Part shown: piece after piece, positions 28,005-37,194 of the stretch | Position numbering within the stretch: the first letter of the stretch is position 1 | Layout: each line of letters starts with the position of its first letter | Assembly: GCA_024762335.1 (NCBI GenBank) | Contig: JANTHO010000005.1 | Coordinates: 1 to 64,000 of the forward strand | Reading direction: 5' to 3' | DNA length: 64,000 bases | Source of the DNA: Acidimicrobiia bacterium | GTDB lineage: Bacteria; Actinomycetota; Acidimicrobiia; Spongiisociales; UBA5794 | Notes under the pieces: generated by a model | Seen by the model: the letters and a program-made list of their open reading frames with translations, nothing else | The model's database searches: none | What the model was told of the DNA's origin: nothing | Translations under genes and position numbers: made by a program

Positions 28005-28700
28005 GTGCCACGAAAGAAGAAACCAGAAGGTCCCCTCCGCGTCGTACTCGTCGACGATCACGAAGTCGTGAGACGGGGCCTCCGTTCGCTCATCGACTCG
28101 TACGACGATCTCACCGTCGTCGGCGAAGCAGGCACTGCCAAAGAGGGGGTGCGGCGGGTCGGGTACGACGCTCCGGATGTGGTCGTCATGGACGTCCGGC
28201 TTCCCGACGGATCGGGCGTGGAGGCCTGCCGGGAGATCGTTGATCGGTGGCCGGACGTCGGCGTTCTGATCCTCACATCGTTCGCAGATGAGGAAGCGTT
28301 GATGTCGGCGATCATGGCCGGAGCGGCCGGCTACGTCTTGAAACGGATCGATGCGGAGGCCCTCGTCGACAGCATCCGGAGGGTCGGCGCGGGCGAGACC
28401 CTGCTCGATCCGGCGATGGCCGAGCCGCTGTTCGATCGGCTTCGTGGGCACACCGTCGACGATCCGTTGATCCGTCGTCTCTCCCCTCAGGAGCGACGCA
28501 TCCTCGATCTGATCGCAGACGGGAAGACGAACCGGCAGATCGCCGATGAGATGTTCCTCGCGGAGAAGACGGTGAAGAACTACGTGTCGAACCTTCTCGC
28601 GAAGATGGAGATGTCGAGGCGCAGCGAGGCTGCGGCGTACGCTGCCCGGGTTGCAACGCGACATGAGCATCAATATCCGCCGGAGGAATGGACCGAGTGA
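28005..28700 (+). CDS. devR: DevR/DosR-like response regulator (NarL family)
   Basis: This 231-residue regulator has a receiver domain (about residues 10-130) with the acidic VDDHE pair, the phosphoacceptor Asp in VVVMDVRLPDGSG and the conserved LTSF and KRI positions. The LuxR-type helix-turn-helix is at about 155-215 (LSPQERRILDLIADGKTNRQ, EMFLAEKTVKNYVSNLLAKM). The segment around AEKTVKNYVS and the receiver closely resemble mycobacterial DevR. The start is a GTG. The CBS-BON gene follows after 37 bp. Two DevR-box-like motifs occur upstream of the molybdoenzyme operon at 52273-52307. Confidence 0.85.
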   Translation: MPRKKKPEGPLRVVLVDDHEVVRRGLRSLIDSYDDLTVVGEAGTAKEGVRRVGYDAPDVVVMDVRLPDGSGVEACREIVDRWPDVGVLILTSFADEEALMSAIMAGAAGYVLKRIDAEALVDSIRRVGAGETLLDPAMAEPLFDRLRGHTVDDPLIRRLSPQERRILDLIADGKTNRQIADEMFLAEKTVKNYVSNLLAKMEMSRRSEAAAYAARVATRHEHQYPPEEWTE

Positions 28701-28737
28701 CCGGGCGACGAACCCGGTCGCCGAGTAGGGAGCAACC

Positions 28738-29394
28738 ATGAGAGTCGTCGATGTGATGACGGCAGATGTCGAGACCGCCCGTCCGGACTGGTCGCTGAAG
28801 CAGGCGGCCCGATCGATGATCGAGTCCGGTGTATCCGGACTCCCGGTCGTGGATGAAGACGGGACGGTCGTCGGGATCATCACCGAAGCCGACTTCATCG
28901 AAGCCGAGGCCGATCGATCGACGGGGAAGCGGCGATTGTTCGAAACCGTGTTCGGTGAGAGGAAGACGCTCGTTCCCTCGACCGTCGGAGCGGCGATGAC
29001 CCGTCAACCGATCAGCGTCGATCGCAACACGTCGATCTCCGAGGCGGCACGGCTGATGACCAGGCACAACGTGAAGCGACTTCCGGTGATCGACCCGGAC
29101 GGGCGCCTCGAAGGGATCATCAGCCGCGGCGATGTCCTCGTGGCATTCGCCCGGGACGATGACGTGATCGCGGACGCGGTGCAGCGCGGCGTCGTTCACA
29201 AGATTCTCATGCTGGATTCGTCCGATGTCTCGGTGCACGTCAACGATGGTGTTGTCAGACTGTCCGGCGAGGTGCCAAACCGGAGCGATGCCCGGCTCCT
29301 GGAGGAACTCGTCTGTCGGATCGAAGGCGTTGTTCGATGTGACAGCGACCTGTCGTGGGCGTTCGACGATATCGCTGCGGGTTCTGCCCCGTAG
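28738..29394 (+). CDS. Two-CBS-domain protein with C-terminal BON domain
   Basis: This 218-residue protein has tandem CBS motifs (about residues 1-60 and 83-140; VSGLPVVDEDGTVVGIITEADF and MTRHNVKRLPVIDPDGRLEG mark them) followed by a BON domain (about 148-208; VHVNDGVVRLSGEVPNRSDARL). CBS pairs bind adenosyl ligands and BON domains bind membranes or polymers. In mycobacteria a CBS protein (Hrp1) belongs to the DevR regulon, so its place right after the DevR-like gene is suggestive. It starts at an ATG 37 bp after that gene. Confidence 0.88.
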   Translation: MRVVDVMTADVETARPDWSLKQAARSMIESGVSGLPVVDEDGTVVGIITEADFIEAEADRSTGKRRLFETVFGERKTLVPSTVGAAMTRQPISVDRNTSISEAARLMTRHNVKRLPVIDPDGRLEGIISRGDVLVAFARDDDVIADAVQRGVVHKILMLDSSDVSVHVNDGVVRLSGEVPNRSDARLLEELVCRIEGVVRCDSDLSWAFDDIAAGSAP

Positions 29395-29475
29395 TCCCAC
29401 ACCCGTTCGAAATCCGGGAACAATCGAACCATCCGATGCGTTGTTGTGGAACGAACGCAAGGTGGTGAAACCCGC

Positions 29476-29760
29476 ATGATGTCTGTATCGGCAGATCTGT
29501 ACCTCGACGGCGCCGAGCCGTGGCATGAACAGGCCGCCTGCGCTTCGTATCCAGCGGAGATGTTCTTCCCCGCGCTCGAAACACCCGGGGCGTCGCGGGC
29601 GGCGAAGCTCGTGTGTGCCGCATGCCCGGTGCGAGAGGAGTGCCTGTCCTTCGCTCTCGACACCGCCCAATCAGAAGGCGTATGGGGCGGAATGGACGCA
29701 GGGGAACGCCGCCGTATGCGCAGGAGGATCCGGGACCGCGCCCGTCGCCGGGCTTCCTGA
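29476..29760 (+). CDS. WhiB-family iron-sulfur transcriptional regulator
   Basis: This 94-residue Wbl protein has the four cluster-binding cysteines at residues 22, 47, 50 and 56 (C-x24-C-x2-C-x5-C). The GVWGGMDAGERRR turn and a basic C-terminal tail (RRRMRRRIRDRARRR) also identify the family. WhiB proteins bind the primary sigma factor and are restricted to Actinobacteria and their phages. The start is taken at the ATG pair 29476/29479 after AAGGTGG; a GTG at 29446 is less likely. Which Wbl class it belongs to is not clear. It may share a transcript with ppk2 45 bp downstream. Confidence 0.9.
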   Translation: MMSVSADLYLDGAEPWHEQAACASYPAEMFFPALETPGASRAAKLVCAACPVREECLSFALDTAQSEGVWGGMDAGERRRMRRRIRDRARRRAS

Positions 29761-29804
29761 GATCCGAACCGGACGCACGCTTGTTGTTCGCTACAGTCCG
29801 GTCC

Positions 29805-30575
29805 ATGAAGCGCAAGGAATATGAGAAACGGCTTGCAGAAGCCGAGGTCGAGCTCGCCAAACTCCAGGCATGGATCAAGGACCGGGGTCTCCGGGTCGTC
29901 GTCATCTTCGAGGGTCGCGACGCCGCCGGCAAGGGCGGAACGATCAAAGCGATCACCCGCAGGTTGAACCCCCGTGTCGTGAGAACCGTCGCGCTTCCCG
30001 TGCCGACCGACCGTGAGAAGACGGAGTGGTACCTGCAACGCTACGTCCCGCACCTCCCCGCCGCAGGCGAGATGGTGCTCTTCGACCGATCCTGGTACAA
30101 CCGGTTGAACGTCGAGCGGGTGATGGGATTCTGCACGGATGAGCAGTACGAGCAGTTCCTCCGGCTGTGTCCTGAGTTCGAGGAAACGCTCGTCGAGGAT
30201 GGGATCATCCTGATCAAGTTCTGGCTCCACACGAGTGACGACGAGCAGGAACGCCGTTTCCAGGCGCGGAATACCGACCCGAAGAGACGGTGGAAACTGA
30301 GTCCCATGGACTTGACGGCGCGATCCCGTTGGGTCGACTACTCGAAGGCACGGGATGTGACGTTCGAGCACACGAGCACGGAATGGGCCCCCTGGCATCT
30401 CGCTGATCTCGAGGACAAGAAGGCGGGCCGGTTGAACGTCATCAACTTCCTCCTCAGCGAGATCCCGTACGAGGATCTGACACCGCCGCCACTCGAACTA
30501 CCCGAGCGCCAGCCGGCCGAGGGGTACGAGTCGCCCGACTGGAGTGCGTTGGAGATTCCCCGGGTGTTCGAGTAG
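29805..30575 (+). CDS. ppk2: Polyphosphate kinase 2 (PPK2 family)
   Basis: This 256-residue kinase interconverts polyphosphate and nucleoside di-/triphosphates. Walker A is VVIFEGRDAAGKGGTIKAI (near residue 35), Walker B is MVLFDRSWYNRLNVERVMGF, and the lid region carries KLSPMDLTARSRWVDYS. The single-domain length and motifs fit class I PPK2. The start ATG at 29805 precedes a short coiled region (KEYEKRLAEAEVELAKLQAW). Upstream sequence in the same frame overlaps whiB out of frame and is rejected. Confidence 0.92.
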   Translation: MKRKEYEKRLAEAEVELAKLQAWIKDRGLRVVVIFEGRDAAGKGGTIKAITRRLNPRVVRTVALPVPTDREKTEWYLQRYVPHLPAAGEMVLFDRSWYNRLNVERVMGFCTDEQYEQFLRLCPEFEETLVEDGIILIKFWLHTSDDEQERRFQARNTDPKRRWKLSPMDLTARSRWVDYSKARDVTFEHTSTEWAPWHLADLEDKKAGRLNVINFLLSEIPYEDLTPPPLELPERQPAEGYESPDWSALEIPRVFE

Positions 30576-30656
30576 CCGTTCGCGGCCTGGAGGGTCGTTG
30601 CACAACTGGGGTTCTGCCATACACTTGAGCCCACTCAGGACCACACGGGGGACCCC

Positions 30657-32468
30657 TTGCGCCGAATCCTCATCTCGATAGCGATCGCGATACCGCTCGT
30701 GATCGTGCTTGCGATCGGTGGTCTGTTCGTCTACGAGGAGGTCATGCATCCTGATCGCGTCGGCCGTAACGTCACGGCAGAGGGGGTCGATCTCTCCGGG
30801 TTGTCCACGGCCGACGCGGTTGCGAAAGTCGCCGCATACGAGGTCCGGCTCGTCGCCGCGCCCGCTCCGTTCATCGTCGATGGGGAAGATGTGGTGCTCG
30901 ACCCCGCCTCGGCCGGCCTGTCGATCGACGAGGAAGCCGTGGTTGAAGACGCCCTATCGCAGCGCCGCGAAGGTGGGTTCTGGTCGGATCTCGGCGGATG
31001 GATCCAGTCGTGGCAGACGCCGATCTCGATCCCGATCCCAACCAGTGTCGACGAGGAGATGATCGAGGCCGTTCTCGTCGACTGGGACCGTTCGTTGGTC
31101 GATCACCCGGCATACGAGGGCGCGGTACTCATCGAGAGTGGCGCGGCTGTTCCCGAGTATCCGCGACCGGGCGCGCTCATCGATCGCCCATCGGCATTCG
31201 CGGTCATTGCCCGATCGTTGGCTACGTTCGATCGCCTCCCCGCGGCGCTGCCGCTCACGGATCTCTCCCCGACCCTGACGAACGACGACATCGACGAGGC
31301 GGTCGCCCTTGCCAATGCGTACATCGGCAACCCGGTGACGCTCTGGCTCGAGGGGATGGATGAACGGATGACGTTTACGACGGCCGAACTGACGTCGGCC
31401 CTGCACAGCGAGATCGTCGTTCACTCCCCGCCGGAGATCGTGGTTGAACTGGATGAGGAGATGCTCCTCGACCTCGCCCGGGCGGATGCCGATCGCTTTG
31501 AGATCCTGCCGGTCGACGCATCGTTCGAATTCGACAAGGACACGCAGCAGATCACGATCAACGAATCGAAGCCGGGATGGGCCGTCGACGTCGACGCTGT
31601 TCCGGCCGTGGTCGAGAAGGCCGCTCTCGAGACTGGTGCGGCACGGTTGCCGATGAAACCGGGACAACAGCCGGAACTCACCACCGAGATGGCCGAAGCG
31701 ATGGGGCCGTTCGACGAGGTTTCCACGTTCACGACCTACCACCCATGCTGCCAGAGCAGGGTCACCAACATCCAGTTGCTCGCCGACACGATCGACGGTT
31801 CGATCGTGATGCCGGGCGAGACATTCTCGATCAACGACACGGCCGGTCAGCGGACGACGGCGAAGGGGTACGTGCGGGCAGGGGCGATCATCAACGGTGA
31901 GGTTCAGTGCTGCGACAGCCCGATCAACGTCGGCGGCGGAACGAGCCAGTTCGCCACCACGTTCTACAACGCCGTGTTCTTCGGTTGCTACGAGGATGTG
32001 GAGCACAAGCCCCACAGCCTCTACTTCAGCCGCTACCCGTACGTTCGCGAGGCGACGCTCGGATTCCCGTGGCCGGATGTGAAGTTCCGCAACGATTCGG
32101 CTGCGCCGGTGTTCATCGACACGTCTCACACCGGGGGATCGATCACCGTGACGTTCTACGGCAACAACGGCGGACGCACCTGCACCGCCGAGCGATCCGG
32201 CGACACGGTGACGCGTGTGATGACCTACCCGGACGGGAGCGTCACGACCCAATCGTGGACGTGGCACTACAAGAAGCCGGAGCCCAAAGACCCGACGACG
32301 ACGACCACTACGGCCGCGACGACCACCACGACTCAGGCGACGACGACGGTGCCGCCGCCTCCCGACACGACGGTGCCGCCGCCTCCCGACACGACGGTGC
32401 CGCCGCCTCCCGACACGACGGTGCCGCCGCCTCCCGACACGACGGTGCCGCCGACAACCGTGCCGTAG
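30657..32468 (+). CDS. VanW family protein with Pro/Thr repeat tail
   Basis: This 603-residue exported or anchored protein starts at TTG. One N-terminal membrane helix (about residues 5-25) is followed by about 330 residues resembling the peptidoglycan-binding-4 repeats found before VanW domains. The VanW domain (about 355-510) has STFTTYHPCCQSRVTNIQL, GETFSINDTAGQRTTAKGYV and NVGGGTSQFATTFYNAVFF. The C-terminal ~60 residues are Thr-rich and then consist of repeated PPPPDTTV units. The architecture suggests a cell-wall-associated role; the enzymatic activity of VanW is unknown. Confidence 0.85.
   Translation: MRRILISIAIAIPLVIVLAIGGLFVYEEVMHPDRVGRNVTAEGVDLSGLSTADAVAKVAAYEVRLVAAPAPFIVDGEDVVLDPASAGLSIDEEAVVEDALSQRREGGFWSDLGGWIQSWQTPISIPIPTSVDEEMIEAVLVDWDRSLVDHPAYEGAVLIESGAAVPEYPRPGALIDRPSAFAVIARSLATFDRLPAALPLTDLSPTLTNDDIDEAVALANAYIGNPVTLWLEGMDERMTFTTAELTSALHSEIVVHSPPEIVVELDEEMLLDLARADADRFEILPVDASFEFDKDTQQITINESKPGWAVDVDAVPAVVEKAALETGAARLPMKPGQQPELTTEMAEAMGPFDEVSTFTTYHPCCQSRVTNIQLLADTIDGSIVMPGETFSINDTAGQRTTAKGYVRAGAIINGEVQCCDSPINVGGGTSQFATTFYNAVFFGCYEDVEHKPHSLYFSRYPYVREATLGFPWPDVKFRNDSAAPVFIDTSHTGGSITVTFYGNNGGRTCTAERSGDTVTRVMTYPDGSVTTQSWTWHYKKPEPKDPTTTTTTAATTTTTQATTTVPPPPDTTVPPPPDTTVPPPPDTTVPPPPDTTVPPTTVP
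32349..32444 (+). repeat. 24-bp tandem repeat, four units, coding
   Basis: Four identical 24-bp units in frame encode V-PPPPDTT repeats at the end of the VanW protein. Unit starts are 32349, 32373, 32397 and 32421. Perfect nucleotide identity implies recent slippage expansion, so copy number may vary between strains. Confidence 0.9.
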
Positions 32469-32479
32469 TCGAGCTTCGG

Positions 32480-32992
32480 CTACTCGCTTTCGACGATGTC
32501 GATCGAATCGATCGTGACGGGGTTGTGCGGGCGATCCTGTGCCCCGGTCGGATTCTCGGCGATCGTGTCGACGACGTCCATGCCGTCCGTCACCTCACCG
32601 AAGATCGTGTAGGCGTTCGGAAGACCGACGTTGTCGTGGCAGATGAAGAACTGCGAACCGTTCGTGTTCGGCCCGGCGTTCGCCATCGCAACAGTCCCGC
32701 GTGAGTACTTCGTCTTGTCGTGGAACTCGTCGCGGAACCGGTAGCCGGGACCGCCGGTTCCCGTGCCGGTCGGATCGCCGCCCTGGATCATGAACCCCTT
32801 GATGGTGCGGTGGAAGATCACGCCGTCGTAGAACCCGTCGCGGGCGAGGAAGACGAAGTTGTTGACGGTCTGGGGGGCATCGGCGGCGAAGAAGCGGATC
32901 GTGATGTTCCCCGCGCTCGTGTGCAGCGTCGCCGAGTAGGTCTTCGAGAGATCGATCGTCAACTCGGGCGGGGTCGTGTACTGGGTGGCCAT
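32480..32992 (-). CDS. Cyclophilin-type peptidyl-prolyl isomerase
   Basis: This 170-residue cytoplasmic cyclophilin has the active-site segments VIFHRTIKGFMIQGGDPTGT and the FFICHDNVGLPN loop. The catalytic Arg is in FHRT, and the substrate pocket is in GTVAMANAGPNTNGSQFF. There is no signal peptide. The start ATG has AGGAG six bases upstream. It is convergent with the VanW gene, with only 11 bp between stops. Confidence 0.92.
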   Translation of the reverse strand: MATQYTTPPELTIDLSKTYSATLHTSAGNITIRFFAADAPQTVNNFVFLARDGFYDGVIFHRTIKGFMIQGGDPTGTGTGGPGYRFRDEFHDKTKYSRGTVAMANAGPNTNGSQFFICHDNVGLPNAYTIFGEVTDGMDVVDTIAENPTGAQDRPHNPVTIDSIDIVESE

Positions 32993-33066
32993 GAGGGACT
33001 CCTGTGGTCGGGTGTGCGCCCCGAACCCTACGTCGATGCCCGTCGTTGTTTCCGATGTACCGGGCG

Positions 33067-34299
33067 TCAGAACCCGCGGCGGCGACGGAGCTTGCGTTGG
33101 GAGCCCGGCTTGAACGGAGCGAGTTCTGCCGGGGGCTGCCAGGAGAACAGGTCGTCGACGCGTTCATCGTTCGAGAACATCTTGATGATCGGGACGTTGA
33201 GTCCCGCACGCCGCTGGATTCCGAGCACCTCGTTGACCTGGTCCCATTCGACGAGGGTCACGACGAGCCCTTCTTCGCCGGCGCGGGCCGTCCGCCCGGA
33301 CCGGTGGAGGTAGGTCTTGGGATCGTCCGGCGGGTCGTAGTGGATGACGATGTCGACGCCTTCGATGTGAAGACCCCGTGCAGCCACGTTCGTGGCGACG
33401 AGAACCGTGGCCCTGCCCTCGCGAAAGCGGGTCAGCGACTGCTCGCGCTTCTGCTGGGGAAGATCACCGTGGATGGCAGCGGCATTGATGCCGAGATCCC
33501 GGAGCTTCCTCGTGAGATCGTCCGCCGCCCATTTCGTGCGAGTGAACATGAGCGTCCGCTCGGCGCCGCGGCTGATCTGCGCAGCCATCTTGGGCTTGTC
33601 GAGATGATGAACCTTCAGGAAACGATGCTCCATCGTGTCGACCGTCTCCGAGTCGGATTCGACCTCGTGACGGACCGGGTCGGTCATGTACCGGTCGACC
33701 AGCTCCTGGACCTGCGAGTCGAGTGTCGCCGAGAAGAGGTATGTCTGATGGACGTCCGGTACCGCCGACATGATCCTCCGGACCTGAGGCATGAACCCCA
33801 TGTCCGCCATCTGATCCGCCTCATCGATACACGCAACGGTGATCTCGTCGAGCCTCGCCTTGCGACGCTCCATCAGGTCGATCAGACGGCCCGGTGTTGC
33901 GATGAGGAGTTCGACCCCCGCGGTGAGCGCGTCGATCTGGTCCTTCATCGATGCGCCGCCGTAGACGGTCACGAGCCGAAGCCCGCGTGCAGCGATGAGC
34001 GGTTCGAGATCGCGTGTCACCTGCATGGCCAGCTCCCTCGTCGGCACGAGAACGAGTGCCTTCGGGTGGAACGGCTCTGCAGGCTCGAGCCCCTCGACGA
34101 TCGGCAGACCGAACGCGAGCGTCTTGCCCGAGCCCGTCTTGGCCTTTCCGAGAACGTCGGATCCGGCAAGACCGTCCGGGATGGTCATCGCCTGGATGGG
34201 GAACGGTTCTTTGAACCCCGCCTCGTTGAGAACGGCGAGGAGTTCGGCGCCGACACCGAGGTCGGCAAAGGTCGTGTTTGTGGTGAGTTCGTTGGTCAT
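33067..34299 (-). CDS. DEAD-box RNA helicase
   Basis: This 410-residue helicase shows the full motif set: Q motif region (TFADLGVGAELLAVLNEAGF ... PFPIQAMTIP), motif I AKTGSGKT, Ia PTRELA, II DEAD (CIDEADQMADMG), III SATL, V ATNVAARGLHI and VI HRSGRTARAG. It ends in a short basic tail (RKLRRRRGF) likely to bind RNA. The ATG at 34299 starts at the conserved N-terminus; a longer upstream frame is not conserved. RhlE-like minimal helicases of this size act in RNA turnover or ribosome assembly. Confidence 0.92.
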   Translation of the reverse strand: MTNELTTNTTFADLGVGAELLAVLNEAGFKEPFPIQAMTIPDGLAGSDVLGKAKTGSGKTLAFGLPIVEGLEPAEPFHPKALVLVPTRELAMQVTRDLEPLIAARGLRLVTVYGGASMKDQIDALTAGVELLIATPGRLIDLMERRKARLDEITVACIDEADQMADMGFMPQVRRIMSAVPDVHQTYLFSATLDSQVQELVDRYMTDPVRHEVESDSETVDTMEHRFLKVHHLDKPKMAAQISRGAERTLMFTRTKWAADDLTRKLRDLGINAAAIHGDLPQQKREQSLTRFREGRATVLVATNVAARGLHIEGVDIVIHYDPPDDPKTYLHRSGRTARAGEEGLVVTLVEWDQVNEVLGIQRRAGLNVPIIKMFSNDERVDDLFSWQPPAELAPFKPGSQRKLRRRRGF

Positions 34300-34363
34300 G
34301 AAGAGGTTGGCCGTGATGGCCTTTTCCAAAGGTAGCGGCCGCGGCGAGCTACCCGGGTTCTCT

Positions 34364-35179
34364 TCAGTTGAGAACGCGCCGGATGAGGCTCTTGCGTGCG
34401 GCGGCGCGCTTCCCCGCGGTGATTCCGGCAGCGAACGCAGCACCTGCGATTCCGGCCGCGCCGATGCCCGCCGTGGTTCGTTTCATCACCTTCTTGCGGG
34501 CTCTGCTGAACTCGACGATCGGCCAGCCGCGGTGGTAGGCGATCGTTTCCAGCGCCCGGTCCGGGTTGACGGCAACGGGATGGCCAACGATCTCCAGCAT
34601 CGGGAGATCGCCCGCAGAGTCGGTGTATGCGTATGAGAGGCGAAGGTCGTAGCCGCGTTCGTCGGCGATCTTTCGGATGGCGATGGCCTTCCCCTCGCCG
34701 TAGCAGAAGGGTTCCGCCAGTTCCCCCGTGTAGGTGCCGTTCCGAATCTCGGCGACGGTTCCGATCCCACCCGTCAGACCGATGGCGTTTGCGAATTCAC
34801 CGACGATTTCGATCGGTGAGGCGGACACGATGTAGGTGTCGCGATCGGCCGCGTGATGCAGGTCGATCAGGCCTCTCGCCTCTCGCCTCACGTCGGTCTC
34901 GAGGCGGGGAATGACCTGCTCGCCGAGTTCGGCCATGTGCTCGACTGATACACCGGCGATCGCCTGGAGAACCCGATTCTTGACGGCATCGGTCTTCTGA
35001 TCTGAAGCACCGGCGAATAGGAAGGTCACAGCGTTGGCAACATCGGCGGCCAGTTCCCTGTTCGAGACCATGCCCGCCCGGTAGGCAGCCCACCCGAGAG
35101 CGAAGACGGAAGATCCGCTGATGATCGTCCGGTCGAGATCGAAGAACGCCGCGCCCCTCGCCGGTGTCCGCTCGGTCAT
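34364..35179 (-). CDS. HAD-superfamily subfamily IB hydrolase
   Basis: This 271-residue phosphatase-like protein has motif I FFDLDRTII (nucleophile Asp), the SAS motif in TYIVSASPIEIV and motif III/IV TDSAGDLPML, as in SerB-related HAD-IB phosphatases. The C-terminal ~50 residues contain an Ala/Gly-rich hydrophobic stretch (TTAGIGAAGIAGAAFAAGIT) that may associate with membranes, which phosphoserine phosphatases lack. Family members act on small phosphomonoesters or phospholipid intermediates; the substrate is unknown. It overlaps the acyl-CoA dehydrogenase by 4 bp. Confidence 0.85.
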   Translation of the reverse strand: MTERTPARGAAFFDLDRTIISGSSVFALGWAAYRAGMVSNRELAADVANAVTFLFAGASDQKTDAVKNRVLQAIAGVSVEHMAELGEQVIPRLETDVRREARGLIDLHHAADRDTYIVSASPIEIVGEFANAIGLTGGIGTVAEIRNGTYTGELAEPFCYGEGKAIAIRKIADERGYDLRLSYAYTDSAGDLPMLEIVGHPVAVNPDRALETIAYHRGWPIVEFSRARKKVMKRTTAGIGAAGIAGAAFAAGITAGKRAAARKSLIRRVLN

Positions 35180-36954
35180 CGCACCGAGTCCAATCCCGCG
35201 ACCGGAATCGAGAAGAGATCGGACGCACCGGCCGTGACCGATGGCAGGATGCCTGCCGCTCGGGGGAGCAACTGATGCGCGTAGAACGCGGCGGTGTCGA
35301 TCTTCGCCTCGTACCAGGGGTCGGGTTCCTCATCGAGCGCGGCGAGGGCCAGCCGTGCGAGGTAGTAGCCCCCGGCGACGGTTCCGAACATCTCGAGATA
35401 CGGTGTTGCTCCTGCGAGACGGTCGTTGGCGTCGGCGGTGCCGAGGAGCCACTCCGTCGCCTCGCTGAGACGTCCGACGGCATCGCCGAGTGCGGCACCC
35501 ATCGTGGTGAAGCGGGGATCGCCGGACGCTGGGAGCGCCTCAGCGAGCTCGGCCATCTCCTCGAGGTACGCTCGCACGACGGCGCCATCGTCCATCGGGA
35601 TCTTGCGCATGACCAGATCGATCGCCTGGATGCCGTTCGTGCCCTCGTAGATGGGGGTGATGCGGGCATCCCTGAGATGCTGCGCTGCACCGGTCTCCTC
35701 GACGTATCCGACGCCTCCGTGGATCTGGACGCCGATCGAAGCCATGGAAACACCGAGGTCCGTGCACCACGCCTTCGCCACCGGTGTGAGCAGTGCAACA
35801 CGAGCGGCCGCCGTCGCCCGGCCCGTCTCGTCCGGATGGCGGTGGCTTCGTTCTCCCGCTGCGGCCGTGTCATAGAGCAGGCCGCGGGCGGATTCGTTGT
35901 AGGCCTTCATCGTCATCAGCATCCGGCGTACGTCCGGATGCTCGATGATCGGGCTCTGCTCCGTCTTCGGCGCACCGACGGCCCTGCCCTGTCTGCGCTC
36001 CTTCGCATACGCGAGTGCCTGCTGGTATGCGCGGTCGGCGATACCGAGACCCTCGAGGCCGACCTCGCGTCTGGCCTGGTTCATCATCTTGAACATGTAA
36101 CGCATCCCGCGGTTCGGCTCACCGATGAGGTAGCCGACCGAGTCCTCATAGGCCAGGACACAAGTCGGGCTGCCGTGGATACCGAGCTTGTGCTCGATAG
36201 ACACCGTCTCGATGTGGTTCGAACCACCGATGGTCCCATCGTCGTCGACGAGCATCTTCGGTACGAGGAACAGCGAGATGCCCCGTGTCCCCGGTGGGGC
36301 ATCGGGGAGGCGGGCGAGGACGAGATGCACGATGTTGTCAGAAAGATCGTGATCGCCCCACGTGATGAAGATCTTCGATCCGTTGATGCGATACGTTCCG
36401 TCGTCGTTCGGGATCGCCTTCGTCCGGAGCGCTCCCACATCCGAACCGGCTTCGGGTTCGGTCAGGACCATGGTGCCCGTCCACTCCGCGGTGACCAATT
36501 TCTCGAGATAGATCGCTCGCAACTCGTCACCCGCATGGTCGGCGATGACGGTGATGGCCGATCCGGTCAGCATCGGGTTGAGGGAGAACGCCAGGTTCGC
36601 GGACACGAACATCTCGCTGAGAGCGAAACCCACGGCATCGGGAAACCCGTGGCCGCCGTACTCGAGCGGACCCGTAACCGCGCTCCAGCCGGTCTCGACG
36701 TACTTCTGCCACGCATCCTTGAAGGAATCCGGCGTGACGACGTTGCCGTCCACCCAGATCGACCCGATCTCGTCGCCGTCGCGATTGGTCGGAGCGATCA
36801 CCTCAGACATGAACCGCCCGGCCTCATCGAGAGCGCCATTGATGGTGTCGAGATCGACGTGCTCGAAACCCGGGTATTCGACGAGGTCTTCGATGCCGAC
36901 GATGTGACGAAGAACGAACTTGATATCACGCAGGGGTGGTGTGTAGTCGACCAT
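35176..36954 (-). CDS. Acyl-CoA dehydrogenase, long form with C-terminal extension
   Basis: This 592-residue flavoprotein oxidises acyl-CoA thioesters. It contains MVLTEPEAGSDVGALRTKA (FAD/substrate loop), KIFITWGDHD, and the catalytic base region ITPIYEGTNGIQAIDLV, with Glu in YEGT. The ~120-residue C-terminal extension is that of the large acyl-CoA dehydrogenase group (AcdA/PF12806 type). Electrons would pass to ETF and then to an EtfD-like protein such as the one at the window start. It is translationally coupled to the HAD gene downstream. Substrate chain length is not evident. Confidence 0.92.
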   Translation of the reverse strand: MVDYTPPLRDIKFVLRHIVGIEDLVEYPGFEHVDLDTINGALDEAGRFMSEVIAPTNRDGDEIGSIWVDGNVVTPDSFKDAWQKYVETGWSAVTGPLEYGGHGFPDAVGFALSEMFVSANLAFSLNPMLTGSAITVIADHAGDELRAIYLEKLVTAEWTGTMVLTEPEAGSDVGALRTKAIPNDDGTYRINGSKIFITWGDHDLSDNIVHLVLARLPDAPPGTRGISLFLVPKMLVDDDGTIGGSNHIETVSIEHKLGIHGSPTCVLAYEDSVGYLIGEPNRGMRYMFKMMNQARREVGLEGLGIADRAYQQALAYAKERRQGRAVGAPKTEQSPIIEHPDVRRMLMTMKAYNESARGLLYDTAAAGERSHRHPDETGRATAAARVALLTPVAKAWCTDLGVSMASIGVQIHGGVGYVEETGAAQHLRDARITPIYEGTNGIQAIDLVMRKIPMDDGAVVRAYLEEMAELAEALPASGDPRFTTMGAALGDAVGRLSEATEWLLGTADANDRLAGATPYLEMFGTVAGGYYLARLALAALDEEPDPWYEAKIDTAAFYAHQLLPRAAGILPSVTAGASDLFSIPVAGLDSVR

Positions 36955-37002
36955 GCCCTGAGGATAGGCGCAGGGAGATCGGCCCGGTCCGGCCGGAAGA
37001 GG

Positions 37003-37194
37003 CTAGGCGTCGACGCCGACGGGTTCGCGCTCGGGCCCGTGGGTGGCCGGCTCCGTCACGAGGAGCGTTCGAACGTCGAGTGCGAAGTCCATGACGCGCG
37101 AATCGATCCACATGGCGTTCTCGTTCAACCATGCGTCGATGAACTCCACCGTTCGGAGTGTGTTCGTCGTGTCGTTCGGTTCGTGAGCGGTCAT
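37003..37194 (-). CDS. Small hypothetical protein
   Basis: This 63-codon frame lies 48 bp upstream of the acyl-CoA dehydrogenase on the same strand and fills most of an otherwise empty gap. The product is acidic and not Arg-rich like antisense shadows (it contains TVEFIDAWLNENAMWIDSRV). I recognise no family. The ribosome binding site is weak (GGGATG). It may be a real small gene of the operon, but sequence alone does not prove it. Confidence 0.5.
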   Translation of the reverse strand: MTAHEPNDTTNTLRTVEFIDAWLNENAMWIDSRVMDFALDVRTLLVTEPATHGPEREPVGVDA

